Both the position numbers and the translations under genes were made by a program. The notes beneath the pieces were generated by a model. The model ran no database searches and was not told the origin of the DNA. It was given only the letters and a program-made list of their open reading frames with translations. DNA of 64,000 nt from Piscinibacter sp. (GTDB lineage Bacteria > Pseudomonadota > Gammaproteobacteria > Burkholderiales > Burkholderiaceae_C). This document shows, piece by piece, positions 42,295-52,007 of the stretch (position 1 is its first letter; every line of letters starts with the position of its first letter). Where the stretch lies: contig JAHBZL010000005.1 of the NCBI GenBank assembly GCA_019635485.1, positions 62,001 through 126,000 of the forward strand. Direction: 5' to 3'.

Positions 42295-44327
42295 GCCCGG
42301 CGCGTGGCGAAGTCGCTGAACCACGCGACGCAGCCGGCGTTGGCCATCGCGTCGAGCTTGAACACCAGCTCCGCGGGCGTGCCCAGCAGCAGCTTCTTGA
42401 CCGGCAGCTCCATCTTCTTGCCGGACAGCGTGCGCGGGATCGCGTCGACCTGGAAGATCTCGTCCGGCACGTGGCGCGCCGAGAGCGCGGCGCGGATCGC
42501 CGCCTTCAGGCGCGCCGTCAGGTCCGCGTCGAGCGCGAGGCCTTCGCGCAGCACGACGAACAGCGGCATCCAGCTCGGGCGGCCGAGGTACTCCAGGTCC
42601 ACCACCAGGCTGTCCACCACCTCGGGCAGCGCCTCGACCGCGCGATACAGCTCGGCGGTGCCCATGCGCACGCCGTGCCGGTTGATCGTGGCATCGCTGC
42701 GGCCGTAGATGATCGCGCCGCCGCGCGGCGTGATGCGGATCCAGTCGCCGTGCCGCCAGACCGCCGGCGTCCCCTGCCCCCCGGGGTACATGTCGAAGTA
42801 CGACTCGCGGTAGCGCGCGTCGCCCGGGTCGTTCCAGAAGCGCAGCGGCATCGACGGCATCGGCTTCGTGCAGACCAGCTCGCCGACCTCGTCGACCAGC
42901 GGCCGGCCGTCCTCGCTCCAGGCCTCGACGGCGGCGCCGAGGCAGCGGCACTGCATCTCGCCCTCGACCACCGGCAGCGTGCGCAGCCCGCCGACGAAGG
43001 CGCCGGCGAAGTCCGTCCCGCCCGAGATCGGCGCGAGCCAGATCGGTTGGCCATCGGAGCGCGGCAGCTGCTCCCAGATCCAGCGATAGCACTCGGGCGC
43101 GAGCGGCGAGCCGGTCGAGCCGACGGCGCGCAGCCGCGACAGGTCGCCCGCCTGCCTCGGCGTTGCGCCGGCTTTCAGGCTGCTGGCGTAGAACGCCGCG
43201 CCGGCGCCGAAGAAGGTCGCGCCCGCATCGGCCGCGAAGCGCCACAGCGTGTGCCAGTCGGCCTGGCCCGCGCTGGCGGCCGGGCCTGCCGGGTTGCCGT
43301 CGTACAGGCAGATCGTCGTGCCGCCGAGCAGGCCGTTCACCTGGCAGTTCCACATGATCCAGCCGGTCGTGCTGAACCAGTGGAAGCGTTCGCCGGTCTC
43401 CGCGCTCGGGCCGAGGTCGTTGTGCAGCACGGCCATCTTCAGGCCCTCGAGCACGATGCCGCCGTGCCCGTGCACGATCGGCTTGGGCAGGCCCGTGGTG
43501 CCGCTCGAGTAGACGACCCACAGCGGGTGGTCGAAGGGCACGGAGGCCGGCTCGAAGGCGGCATCGCCCTGCGTCAGCGCGTCGAAGTCGTGCGTCGAGC
43601 GGCCGGGCCCGGCGAGCAGCGCCGGATCGGAGGACGGGTCGAGGTAGCGCAGCAGCACGGCGTGCCGCACGCTCGGCAGGCCGGCCGCGATCTCCTGCAG
43701 CACGGCGCGCCGGTCGTGCGCGCTGCCGCCCCAGACGCTGCCGTCGCAGCCGATCAGCACGCGGGGTTCGATCTGCCGGAAGCGGTCGAGCACCGCGAGC
43801 GGCCCCATGTCCGGCGAGCAGACCGACCAGACCGCACCGACGCTGGCCGCAGCGAGGAAGGCGACGACCGCATGCGGCGTGTTGGGCAGGAAGGCGCAGA
43901 CGCGGTCGCCGGGCCCGACGCCGAGCCGGCGCAGCGCGGCCGCGAAGCTCGCGACCTGGCGGCGCAGCTCGGGCCACTCGATCACCTGCAGCGCGGCGCC
44001 CATGCGCTCGTGGCGGAACACGATCGCCGGCTGCCCGGCCGCCTGCGCCGCCTCGGCATGCCGGAACACCTGCTGCGCGTAGTTCAGCCGCGCCCCGGGG
44101 AACCAGCGCGCGCCGGGCATCGTCTCGGCCTCCAGCACTGTCGAGTGCGGCGTGGGCGAGCGCAGGTCGAAGTAGTCCCACACCGAGCCCCAGAACGCGC
44201 GCAGATCGCTGACCGACCAGCGCCACAGCGCGTCGTAGCCGGCGGGCGTGGTGGGGTCGAAGCGCAGGCCGCGCTCGCGCTCGAGCCAGCCGGTGTAGCG
44301 CAGGATCTGCGGCTGCCGCAGGGTCAT
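42270..44327 (-). CDS. aacS: Acetoacetyl-CoA synthetase
   Basis: An AMP-forming ligase (acetoacetate + ATP + CoA) of 685 residues, close to the family size. The start MTLRQPQILRYTGWLERERGL at ATG 44327 overlaps the upstream binding-protein stop (ATGA). Motifs are WYFPGARLNYAQQ-like, VVYSSGTTGLPKPIVHGHGG (ATP loop), FSTTGWIMWN, ISGGTDFAGAFVGG and the C-terminal IPRTLSGKKMELPVKKLL with the catalytic Lys. Coupling to peptide-type binding proteins is odd; the enzyme feeds acetoacetate into acetyl-CoA or PHB metabolism. Confidence 0.92.
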   Translation of the reverse strand: MTLRQPQILRYTGWLERERGLRFDPTTPAGYDALWRWSVSDLRAFWGSVWDYFDLRSPTPHSTVLEAETMPGARWFPGARLNYAQQVFRHAEAAQAAGQPAIVFRHERMGAALQVIEWPELRRQVASFAAALRRLGVGPGDRVCAFLPNTPHAVVAFLAAASVGAVWSVCSPDMGPLAVLDRFRQIEPRVLIGCDGSVWGGSAHDRRAVLQEIAAGLPSVRHAVLLRYLDPSSDPALLAGPGRSTHDFDALTQGDAAFEPASVPFDHPLWVVYSSGTTGLPKPIVHGHGGIVLEGLKMAVLHNDLGPSAETGERFHWFSTTGWIMWNCQVNGLLGGTTICLYDGNPAGPAASAGQADWHTLWRFAADAGATFFGAGAAFYASSLKAGATPRQAGDLSRLRAVGSTGSPLAPECYRWIWEQLPRSDGQPIWLAPISGGTDFAGAFVGGLRTLPVVEGEMQCRCLGAAVEAWSEDGRPLVDEVGELVCTKPMPSMPLRFWNDPGDARYRESYFDMYPGGQGTPAVWRHGDWIRITPRGGAIIYGRSDATINRHGVRMGTAELYRAVEALPEVVDSLVVDLEYLGRPSWMPLFVVLREGLALDADLTARLKAAIRAALSARHVPDEIFQVDAIPRTLSGKKMELPVKKLLLGTPAELVFKLDAMANAGCVAWFSDFATRRAQRPADPA

Positions 44328-46123
44328 GCCGCGCCCTCCCCGTCGATGCCGATGTAGCACCACTGCTCGCCCATGAACGGATGGCGCCAGTAGCCGCGCA
44401 CCCAGGGCTGCAGCACCTCGTTGAGCACCGTGTGGACGTGTGCCTTGTAGGGCATGTAGGCCAGCAGCATGTTCTTCGCCTCGCGCATCAGCGCCGCGCG
44501 CGCCGGCCCGTCGGGCAGCACCTTCTGGCGCTCGAACAGCCGATCGTAGGCCGGCAGCGCGAAGTGCGCGTCGTTGGACTCGTTGTCGTTCGGACCGTAG
44601 CCGATGCCGAGGAAGAAGCCGCTGTCGGGTGTCGCGGCGACCCAGCTGAAGCCCCACATCATCAGGTTCGCGGTGCGGCTGCGCTTGAGCAGTTCGCCCC
44701 AGGTCCCGATCTCGAACTCGATGCGCAGGCCGACCCGCGCGAGGTGCTTGCGCCACAGCTCGTTCAGGCGGCGGAAGGTCTGGCTGCCGGTGCTGGACAG
44801 GCGCAGCGTCAGCGGCGTGCCGTCGGGGCGCTCGCGCCAGCCGTCGCCGTCGCGGTCGACGAAGCCGTACAGGTCCAGCAGCGCCATCGCGCGCGCCGGG
44901 TCGTGCCCGCTCATCTCGCTGCGGTACGCGTCGTCGTAGCCGGAGGTGTACGGCGCGATCACCGACTGCGCGAGGAGGCCCTGGCCGTGCCGTACCAGGC
45001 GCAGCTCCTCGCCGCTGTCGTAGGCGAGCGCGACGGCGCGCCGCAGCGCGACCTGCTCGGGCGCGTAGCCGCCGACCACCGGATTGCGCATGTTGAAGTA
45101 GGTCATCACCATGTCCGGCTGCGGCGTGCGCTGCAGCTGCATGCCGCGGCGCGCCAGGTGCGGCGCGAGCTGGCCGCCGGGTGCCGCCAGTGCGGCGTAC
45201 TCGACCGGCACCTCGACGAAGTCGTGCGCCCCTTCGAGGAAGGCCAGCCAGCGCGGCTGCGCCTCCTCGATCACGTCCAGCTCGATGCGGTCGACCAGCG
45301 GCAGGCGCCGGCCGGCCAGCTCGGCGGCAGCGCGGCGGCCGCGCGGGTCGTCCGGTAGCGCGGTGGCGTCGATCGTGCGGCCGCGGTGGCGCGGGTTGCG
45401 CTCCAGCTCGATGCGCGACGCGCGCCGCCACGCCGCGAGCCGGAACGGTCCGGTGCCCACCGGATGCGCCGCGATGTCGGCACCGTAGCGCTCGACCACC
45501 TCGCGCGCCATCGCCCCGAGCAGGCCTTGCCGTGCGAACTGCAGGTGAAAGCGCGGGTCGGACGCGGCCAGCCGCACGCGGAAGGTGTAGCGGTCGAGCG
45601 CGCGGATGCCCTCGACCTCGCGGTCGTAGTCGAACGGCTGCTTCGCGGCGATGGCCTGCCTGCGCAGCTCGCTCAGGCCGAGCAGGCCGGCGTTCTCGAA
45701 GACGTACAGGTTCTCGCTGTTGTTGCGCGGGTCGTAGTAGCGCTTGACGGTGTAGACGTAGTCCTGCGCGACCAGCTCGCGCGGCCGGCCGCCGAAGGCC
45801 GGGTCGTCGTCGAAGAAGATGCCGGGCTGCAGCCGGAAGGTGAAGCTCGTCGCGTCGGCCGAGATCTCGGGCAGTGCGGCGGCCGTCTGCGGCACCAGCC
45901 GCACCGGCCGGGCCAGGTAGTCGTAGGTCAGCGGCGCCTCGAAGATGCACGCAGCGATGCGGGTGGACGTGTAGTCGCCGATGGCCAGCGGGTCGAAACC
46001 CGTCTCGGGCGTGCGCAGCGCGATGCGCAGCGTGCCGGGCCGGGGCCGCGGCGAAGCGGCGAACGCCCCGGGCCAGGCGCCGGCCAGCCCGGCGGTGCCG
46101 GCCAGCAGCGCCCGCCGGCGCAT
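44324..46123 (-). CDS. Peptide-type ABC substrate-binding protein, paralogue 3
   Basis: A 599-residue family-5 extracellular binding protein. The short signal MRRRALLAGTAGLAGAWPGAFAAS has an Arg-rich head. The mature part begins TLRIALRTPETGFDPLA, with VGTGPFRLAAW and an EF-hand-like Ca loop (VDRDGDGW). It is collinear with the two upstream genes and overlaps the second by 1 bp (TGATG); its stop overlaps aacS. It probably works with the divergent permease set at 49913-53701. The ligand is unknown, and no peptide-specific residues can be read. Confidence 0.88.
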   Translation of the reverse strand: MRRRALLAGTAGLAGAWPGAFAASPRPRPGTLRIALRTPETGFDPLAIGDYTSTRIAACIFEAPLTYDYLARPVRLVPQTAAALPEISADATSFTFRLQPGIFFDDDPAFGGRPRELVAQDYVYTVKRYYDPRNNSENLYVFENAGLLGLSELRRQAIAAKQPFDYDREVEGIRALDRYTFRVRLAASDPRFHLQFARQGLLGAMAREVVERYGADIAAHPVGTGPFRLAAWRRASRIELERNPRHRGRTIDATALPDDPRGRRAAAELAGRRLPLVDRIELDVIEEAQPRWLAFLEGAHDFVEVPVEYAALAAPGGQLAPHLARRGMQLQRTPQPDMVMTYFNMRNPVVGGYAPEQVALRRAVALAYDSGEELRLVRHGQGLLAQSVIAPYTSGYDDAYRSEMSGHDPARAMALLDLYGFVDRDGDGWRERPDGTPLTLRLSSTGSQTFRRLNELWRKHLARVGLRIEFEIGTWGELLKRSRTANLMMWGFSWVAATPDSGFFLGIGYGPNDNESNDAHFALPAYDRLFERQKVLPDGPARAALMREAKNMLLAYMPYKAHVHTVLNEVLQPWVRGYWRHPFMGEQWCYIGIDGEGAA

Positions 46124-47949
46124 CAGTGGGCTCCGCCCTGGCGGGTGCCGTCGATGTCGACGTAGTGCCAGTAGCGCTGGCCGAACAGCGGCCGGCGGTA
46201 ACCGGTCAGCCAAGGCTGCGTGAGGTCGGTGACGACGCGGTGCACGGCGTAGCGATGCGGCGCATAGGCCGCGACGATGCGCTGCGCCTCGCGCAGCAGC
46301 GCCAGGCGCTCGGGACCGTCCGGCAGCGACTGCATGCGCTGGTAGAGCTCGTCGAAGCGCGCGTTGCGGAAGCGCGCCAGGTTCTGCCCGCCCGCCGCCG
46401 GACCGTACAGCGTTTGCAGCGCGTTCTGCATGTCCGGGTCGGAGGCCGAGTAGCCCAGCGCCCAGATCATCAGCTGGCCGGCCCGTGCCTTCTTCAGCTG
46501 CTCGGGCCAGATGCCCTTGTCGATCTTCAGGCGCAGGCCGAGCGCCTCCATGTTCTTCTGCCACAGCTCGTCGAACTGGCGCGAGATCGCATCCGGCTGC
46601 GAGGCGAGTTCCAGCACCAGCGGCGAGCCGTCCGGGCGGTCGCGCCAGCCGTCGCCGTCGCGGTCGACGTAGCCGAACATGTCCAGCAGTGCCTTGGCGC
46701 GTGCCGGGTCGTAGTCGCTCGCCTCGGACTTGTAGTCCGGGTCGTAGCCGAACGAGGCCGGCGACACCACCGACTGCGCCGGGATCGCCTGGCCGCGCCG
46801 GACCTGGCTGATCTCGCGGCCGACGTCGGTGCCCAGCGCGATCGCGCGGCGCAGCGCCACCTTCTCGGGCGTGTAGCCGCCGATCAGCGGGTCCTCCATG
46901 TTGAAGTAGTACAGCGTGCGGTCGGGGTTGACGATGCGCTGCAGCGCGATGCCGCGCCGGGCCAGGTTGGGGGCCAGCCGCCCGTTCGGCGCGGCCATCT
47001 GGGCGAATTCCAGCGGCACCGCGATCACGTCGAAGCGCTCGGACAGGAACGACAGCCAGCGCGGCTGGCTCTCGTCGACGATGCTGATCTCGACCCGGTC
47101 GATCATCGGCAGGCGCCGGTCGCGGAAGCGCTTCAGCAGGGCCTGGCCTTCGGCGTCGTCGGGGTTGGGCTGCACGAGGTCGCCGTAGCGCTGCTCGCGG
47201 TAGCCCGGGTTGCGCTCCAGCACGATGAGCGAGTTGCGCCGCCACTGCACCAGCCGGAACGGCCCGGTGCCCACCGGGTGCTCCGGCGTGGCGTCGCCGT
47301 AGCGCTCGACCACCTCGCGCGCAACCGCGCCGATCAGGTCGTTCTGCGCCAGCGTGTAGACCAGGCGCGGGCGCGGCTTGGCGAGCTTGATGCGGATCGT
47401 GTAGCGGTCCAGCGCGCGCAGGCCCTCGACCTCGCGGTCGTAGTCGAACTTCGACTTGTTGCGCACCGCCTCGTCGTGCAGCTCGCTCAGCCCGAGCATG
47501 CCCTCCTCGGCGAAGCCGGCGTAGTTCGGGCTGTTCAGCGCCGGGTCGAAATGGCGCTTGATGGTGTAGACGAAGTCCTGCGCGACCAGCTCGCGCCGCT
47601 GCCCCTTGAACGCCGGATCGTCCGCGAAGTAGATGCCGGGGCGCAGGCGGATCGTCCAGGTCTTGAAGTCGTCCGACACCTCCGGCAGCGCCGCGGCGGC
47701 GTTGGGCCGCACCAGGAAGGGCCGCGCGAGGTAGTCGTACTGGTACAGCGCGTCGAAGATGTGCGTCGTGACACCGCGCGAGTACAGGTCGCTGATGCGT
47801 GCCGGGTCGAAGCCGGTCTCCTGCGACGGAAACGCATAGCGCAGCACCTTCGGCGCGTCCGCCGCGGCCGCGCCGGCCAGGGCCAGCAGCAGCGCGGCCA
47901 ACGCCGCGCGCAGGCCACGCCATGGGCCGGTGGCGCCGACGGGGTTCAC
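46123..47949 (-). CDS. Peptide-type ABC substrate-binding protein, paralogue 2
   Basis: A 608-residue binding protein from GTG 47949, which overlaps the upstream stop (GTGA). No ATG precedes the signal (LRAALAALLLALAGAAAADAP). The mature sequence opens VLRYAFPSQETGFDPARISDLYS and shares long blocks with both neighbours: AFKGQRRELVAQDFVYTIKRH, HPVGTGPFRLVQWRRNSL, YFNMEDPLIGGYTPEKVALRRAIAL, and VDRDGDGWRDRPDG. It is the middle member of a three-gene tandem array. Confidence 0.9.
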   Translation of the reverse strand: MNPVGATGPWRGLRAALAALLLALAGAAAADAPKVLRYAFPSQETGFDPARISDLYSRGVTTHIFDALYQYDYLARPFLVRPNAAAALPEVSDDFKTWTIRLRPGIYFADDPAFKGQRRELVAQDFVYTIKRHFDPALNSPNYAGFAEEGMLGLSELHDEAVRNKSKFDYDREVEGLRALDRYTIRIKLAKPRPRLVYTLAQNDLIGAVAREVVERYGDATPEHPVGTGPFRLVQWRRNSLIVLERNPGYREQRYGDLVQPNPDDAEGQALLKRFRDRRLPMIDRVEISIVDESQPRWLSFLSERFDVIAVPLEFAQMAAPNGRLAPNLARRGIALQRIVNPDRTLYYFNMEDPLIGGYTPEKVALRRAIALGTDVGREISQVRRGQAIPAQSVVSPASFGYDPDYKSEASDYDPARAKALLDMFGYVDRDGDGWRDRPDGSPLVLELASQPDAISRQFDELWQKNMEALGLRLKIDKGIWPEQLKKARAGQLMIWALGYSASDPDMQNALQTLYGPAAGGQNLARFRNARFDELYQRMQSLPDGPERLALLREAQRIVAAYAPHRYAVHRVVTDLTQPWLTGYRRPLFGQRYWHYVDIDGTRQGGAH

Positions 47950-49769
47950 TGCGCCGCTCCGCGCTGCAGCGCCGGGTCGACGTCGACGTACTTGTAGAAC
48001 TCGCGCACGAACGGGTTGCGGCGGAAGCCGATCACCCAGGGCTGCATCAGGTCGGTCGCGATGCGGTGCGCGGAGAGCTTGTACGGCACGTAGGCGACCA
48101 TCAGCTTGCTGGCCTCCTCCATCACCTGCTGGCGCTCGGGGCCGTCGGGCATCTTGTTCTGCTTGATGTACAGCTCGTTGAAGGCCGGCAGGTCGAAGCG
48201 CGCGTGGTTCGCGCCGCCCTTGTTCGGGCCGTAGGCCAGCGCGAGGAAGGTGTCGCCGTCCGGGCTGGCCGCCGACCAGCCGACGCCCCACATCATCAGC
48301 TTGCCCGAGCGCGAGGCCTTCAGGTTCTCCGGCCACTTGGCGATCTTGAAGACGATGCGCAGGCCCACCGCCTTCATGTTCTTCTGCCACAGCTCGGTGA
48401 GCTGGCGGCTGAGCTGGTCCGGCTGCGACGCGTACTCGAGCGTCAGCGGGCTGCCGTCGGGCTGCTCGCGCCAGCCGTCGCCGTCGCGATCGACGTAGCC
48501 GTACATGTCCAGCAGCGCGCGGGCGCGGGCCGGGTCGTGGTCGCTCATCGAGGTCTTGAGCGCCGGGTTGTAGCCGAACGCGAGCGGCGCGATCGCGGTC
48601 TGCGCCGGGATCGCCTGGCCCTTGCGCAGCAGCCGGATCTCCTCGCCGCTGTCGTAGGCCAGCGCGATGGCACGGCGCAGCGCCACCTTCGGCGGCGTGT
48701 AGCCGCCGATCACCGGGTTGTCCTGGTTGAACAGCGCCGCCAGCGTGATGTCCACCAGCGGCGACTGGTCCATCGTGATGCCGCGCTTGGCGAGGTTGGG
48801 CGCCAGCTTGTTGTTCGGGATCGCCTGCGGCGCGAACTCGTTGGGCAGCCGTTCCATCATGTCGAACTGGCCGTTCAGGAACGACAGCCAGCGCGGCTGC
48901 ACCTCCTCGACGATCGAGATCTCGACGCGGTCCAGCAGCGGCAGGCGGCGACCCGCCAGGCGCCGCGCGATCTCCTGCGAGCGCGGGTCGTCGGCCGGCG
49001 CCTGCTCGGCGTAGCGCAGGTCGCGGAACCCGGGGTTGCGCTCGAGCACGATCTTCGAGCTGCGCCGCCACTCGGCGAGCCGGAACGGCCCGGTGCCCAC
49101 CGGGTGCTCCATGATCTTGTCGCCGTAGAACTCGACCACCTCGCGCGCCATCGCACCGAACACCGAGCTGTCGGTCATCAGGCCCTGGTGGAAGCGCGGC
49201 GCGGGCTCGGCCATGCGCACGCGGAAGGTGTAGCGGTCCAGCACCTTGGCGCCCTCGACCTCGGTGTCGTACGGGAACGGCTGCTTCGCGGCGATGGCCT
49301 GCTTGCGCAGCTCGGACAGGCCGAGCAGGCGCGCGTTCTCGAGCAGGTACAGGTTCGGGCTGTTGAAGCGCGGGTCGTAGTGGCGCTTGAGCGAGTAGAC
49401 GTAGTCGGCCGCGACCAGCTCGCGTTTGCGCCCCTTGAAGGCCGGGTCGTCGGCGAAGTAGATGCCCGGGCGGATGCGGAAGGTGAAGCTGCGGAAGTCG
49501 TCCTCGATCTCCGGCAGCGCGACCGCCGTCAGCGGCTTCATGCGGAACGGGCGGGACAGGTAGTCGAACGCCAGCGGCGCCTCGAAGATGCCGGCGGTCA
49601 CCGTGCGCGAGTACAGGTCCGACAGCTGGATCGGATCGAACCCGGTCTCGGCGATCGGGAAGGCATAGCGCAGCACGCGCGGCCCGTCCGGCGGCGGATC
49701 GGCCGGCGCCTGCGCGACGGCGGCGCCGGCGGCGCCGGTGAGCAGCAATAGGACCAGCGCGCGGATCAT
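47946..49769 (-). CDS. Peptide-type ABC substrate-binding protein, paralogue 1
   Basis: A 607-residue binding protein. ATG 49769 has GGAG 9 nt upstream and starts a clean signal peptide (MIRALVLLLLTGAAGAAVAQA). The mature part begins VLRYAFPIAETGFDPIQLSDLYS. It is the first of three tandem paralogues and diverges from the permease operon by 143 bp, a shared promoter region. Family-5 proteins bind oligopeptides, glycosides, nickel or peptide-like signals; the 600-residue class resembles YejA in size. Confidence 0.92.
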   Translation of the reverse strand: MIRALVLLLLTGAAGAAVAQAPADPPPDGPRVLRYAFPIAETGFDPIQLSDLYSRTVTAGIFEAPLAFDYLSRPFRMKPLTAVALPEIEDDFRSFTFRIRPGIYFADDPAFKGRKRELVAADYVYSLKRHYDPRFNSPNLYLLENARLLGLSELRKQAIAAKQPFPYDTEVEGAKVLDRYTFRVRMAEPAPRFHQGLMTDSSVFGAMAREVVEFYGDKIMEHPVGTGPFRLAEWRRSSKIVLERNPGFRDLRYAEQAPADDPRSQEIARRLAGRRLPLLDRVEISIVEEVQPRWLSFLNGQFDMMERLPNEFAPQAIPNNKLAPNLAKRGITMDQSPLVDITLAALFNQDNPVIGGYTPPKVALRRAIALAYDSGEEIRLLRKGQAIPAQTAIAPLAFGYNPALKTSMSDHDPARARALLDMYGYVDRDGDGWREQPDGSPLTLEYASQPDQLSRQLTELWQKNMKAVGLRIVFKIAKWPENLKASRSGKLMMWGVGWSAASPDGDTFLALAYGPNKGGANHARFDLPAFNELYIKQNKMPDGPERQQVMEEASKLMVAYVPYKLSAHRIATDLMQPWVIGFRRNPFVREFYKYVDVDPALQRGAAQ

Positions 49770-49912
49770 CGGGTCGGCTCCTGCAGGGACACGAAAGTCT
49801 ATTCGTTCATGGCATGCAGATTGCGTTCCCGGGCCGAGGGCAAACGCGGGGAAGGGGCTTCCCGGGCTGCCCCTAGACTTCGCGCCAACCGTTTCCCGGA
49901 GATCCGCTTCGC
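49770..49912. promoter_or_regulatory. Divergent promoter region between binding-protein and permease operons
   Basis: This 143-bp spacer must drive both the three binding-protein genes leftward and the permease/ATPase genes rightward, allowing joint control. I see no perfect operator. GGAGAT precedes the permease ATG by about 8 nt. Confidence 0.45.
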
Positions 49913-50851
49913 ATGGCCGCATACCTGATACGGCGCCTGTGGCAGATGGTGCCGACGCTGTTCGGCGTCGTGCTGCTCGTCTTCTTCCTGTTCAAGGCGT
50001 TCGGCGGCGACCCGGCGGAAATCCTCGGCGGCCTGGCCGCCTCGCCCGAGCAGATCGCCGCGATCCGCCAGCAGCTCGGGCTGGACCAGCCCTGGTACGT
50101 GCAGCTGGGCATCTTCCTGAAGCAGATCGTCACCTTCGACTGGGGCCGCAGCTGGGCCACCAACGAGGCCATCTCCCACCTGTTCGGCACCCGCGTGCAG
50201 GCCACGCTGACGGTGATGCTGCCCATCCTGGTGCTGGACACCTTCCTGGCGGTGCCGATCGCGCTGCTGGTCGCCTACGTGCGCGGCTCGCTGACGGATC
50301 GCTCGATCATGATCGCCACGACGGTGGCGCTGTCGATCTCGTTCCTGGTCTACGTGATCGTCGGCCAGTACCTGTTCGCGTTCCAGCTCGGCTGGTTCCC
50401 GGTGCAGGGCTGGACCGACAGCCTGGCCACCAACCTGGCGGTGTATTCGCCGCTGCCGGTGCTGCTGGCGGTGATGGTCGGCATCGCGCCGCGCACGCGG
50501 CTGTACCGCACCTTCTTCCTCGACGAGATCGGCCAGGACTACGTGCGCACTGCACGCGCCAAGGGGCTGACCGAGCCGCGCATCCTGCTCACGCACGTGA
50601 TGCGCAACGCGATGATCCCGATCCTGACCAACGTCGCGGTGTCGCTGCCGGGCATCTTCGTCGGCTCGTTCCTGATCGAGGTGTTCTTTTCGATCCCGGG
50701 CCTCGGCCGCGAGGTGCTGCTGGCGGTCAACCGCAGCGACTACCCGGTCATCCAGGCGGTGACGATCTACCTGGCGGTGATCACGATGGTCGTGAACCTG
50801 GCGACCGACATCCTCTACAAGCTGGTCGATCCGCGGGTGGTCCTGAAATGA
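49913..50851 (+). CDS. Peptide-type ABC transporter permease (DppB/YejB class)
   Basis: A 312-residue inner-membrane permease with six helices, starting MAAYLIRRLWQMVPTLFGVVLLVFFLF. The EAA loop is in DYVRTARAKGLTEPRILLTHVMRNAMIPI and the end is VDPRVVL, all typical of DppB. It is the first gene of the permease set, followed by a REP-like element and the second permease gene. It is paired by divergence with three binding proteins. Confidence 0.94.
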   Translation: MAAYLIRRLWQMVPTLFGVVLLVFFLFKAFGGDPAEILGGLAASPEQIAAIRQQLGLDQPWYVQLGIFLKQIVTFDWGRSWATNEAISHLFGTRVQATLTVMLPILVLDTFLAVPIALLVAYVRGSLTDRSIMIATTVALSISFLVYVIVGQYLFAFQLGWFPVQGWTDSLATNLAVYSPLPVLLAVMVGIAPRTRLYRTFFLDEIGQDYVRTARAKGLTEPRILLTHVMRNAMIPILTNVAVSLPGIFVGSFLIEVFFSIPGLGREVLLAVNRSDYPVIQAVTIYLAVITMVVNLATDILYKLVDPRVVLK

Positions 50852-50950
50852 AGCCCCCACACTCACTGTGTTCGCTGCCCCCGAGGCCCGGAACGGGCCC
50901 CTTTGTGGCCCAGGGGGCGGCCGGCCTCCTTGGGGCGGCCCGGCGGAGGC
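50852..50950 (+). repeat. REP-like GC-rich hairpin element between the permease genes
   Basis: The 103-bp gap is a palindrome-rich segment rather than coding. GCCCCC (50877-50882) pairs with GGGGGC (50913-50918), and inside it GGCCCG (50885-50890) pairs with CGGGCC (50894-50899). The opening CCCCCACACTCACTGTG resembles a short intergenic repeat common in Comamonadaceae-type genomes, as I recall. It could act as an mRNA stabiliser within the operon. Confidence 0.5.
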
Positions 50951-50954
50951 CGTC

Positions 50955-52007
50955 ATGAGCGCCGTCATCATGAATCCCCTGCCGGCGGCCCGCGCCGCCC
51001 GCTCCGAGGGCGTCTGGGCCGCTGCCTGGCGCCGCTTCCGGGGCGACCGGGTCGGCATGGTGTCGCTCGCCGTCGTCGGCGCCTTCGTGCTGCTGATCCT
51101 GGCCACGGCGCTCGGGCTCGTGGCGGCCGACTGGCAGACCGAGCGCGGCGTGCCGAATGCGCCGCCGACCTTCCTCGGCCCGTCGGCAAAGGAGCAGACC
51201 GAGGCACTGCCGGTGCCCAGCGGCCCGAACGTCGACATCTCCGATGTCGACCCGCTCGCGCCGCGCTACCAGGAGTGGGCCGAGCGCGCGGCCAAGCTGC
51301 GCACCGCGGAGATCGAGAAGCAGGACACGCTGCCGTTCGGCGGCGACCGACTCGGCCGCGACGTGCTGGCCAAGGCGATCAAGGGCACCGAGATCTCGCT
51401 GCTGGTGGGCGTGGCCGCGGCGCTGGTGGCCACCTTGATCGGCACCGTGCTGGGCGCGCTGGCCGGCTTCTTCGGCGGCAAGGTCGGCGACTTCCTCGAG
51501 TGGCTGTACAGCGTGTTCACGTCGATCCCCGACATCCTGCTGATCTTCGCCTTCGCGGCGGTGGTCGGGCGCGGCGTCGAGTCGGTGGTGCTGATCCTCG
51601 GCCTGACCGGCTGGACCGGCATCTACCGGCTGGTGCGCGCCGAATTCCTGAAGCACTCGGTGCGCGAGTACGTGCGTGCCGCCGAAGCCATCGGCGCCGG
51701 CGCCGGCGCGCGCATCTTCCGCCACATCCTGCCCAACGTCAGCCACGTCGTGCTGGTGCAGCTGTCGATCCTGGTGGTCGGCTTCATCAAGGCCGAGGTG
51801 ATCCTGTCGTACCTCGGGCTGGGCGTGCGCGTCGACCAGGTCTCGTGGGGCACCATGCTCGCCGAGGCGCAGACCGAGCTGATCCTCGGGCACTGGTGGC
51901 AGCTCGCCGCGGCCACCGCCTTCATGGCGGTGTTCGTGACCGCCTTCTCGATGATGACCGACGCGCTGCGCGATGCGCTGGATCCGAAGCTGCGGGGGGC
52001 CGAGTGA
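50955..52007 (+). CDS. Peptide-type ABC transporter permease (DppC/YejE class)
   Basis: A 350-residue permease. ATG 50955 has GGAGG 5 nt ahead; the frame extends back into the REP-like element but is non-coding there. After the first helix (about residues 38-60) comes a 60-residue periplasmic insert with Pro and Asp, then GGDRLGRDVLAKAIKGTEISLLVG and the EAA loop VREYVRAAEAIGAGAGARIFRHILPN. The long insert is typical of YejE. The stop overlaps the ATPase start by 1 bp (TGATG). Confidence 0.93.
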   Translation: MSAVIMNPLPAARAARSEGVWAAAWRRFRGDRVGMVSLAVVGAFVLLILATALGLVAADWQTERGVPNAPPTFLGPSAKEQTEALPVPSGPNVDISDVDPLAPRYQEWAERAAKLRTAEIEKQDTLPFGGDRLGRDVLAKAIKGTEISLLVGVAAALVATLIGTVLGALAGFFGGKVGDFLEWLYSVFTSIPDILLIFAFAAVVGRGVESVVLILGLTGWTGIYRLVRAEFLKHSVREYVRAAEAIGAGAGARIFRHILPNVSHVVLVQLSILVVGFIKAEVILSYLGLGVRVDQVSWGTMLAEAQTELILGHWWQLAAATAFMAVFVTAFSMMTDALRDALDPKLRGAE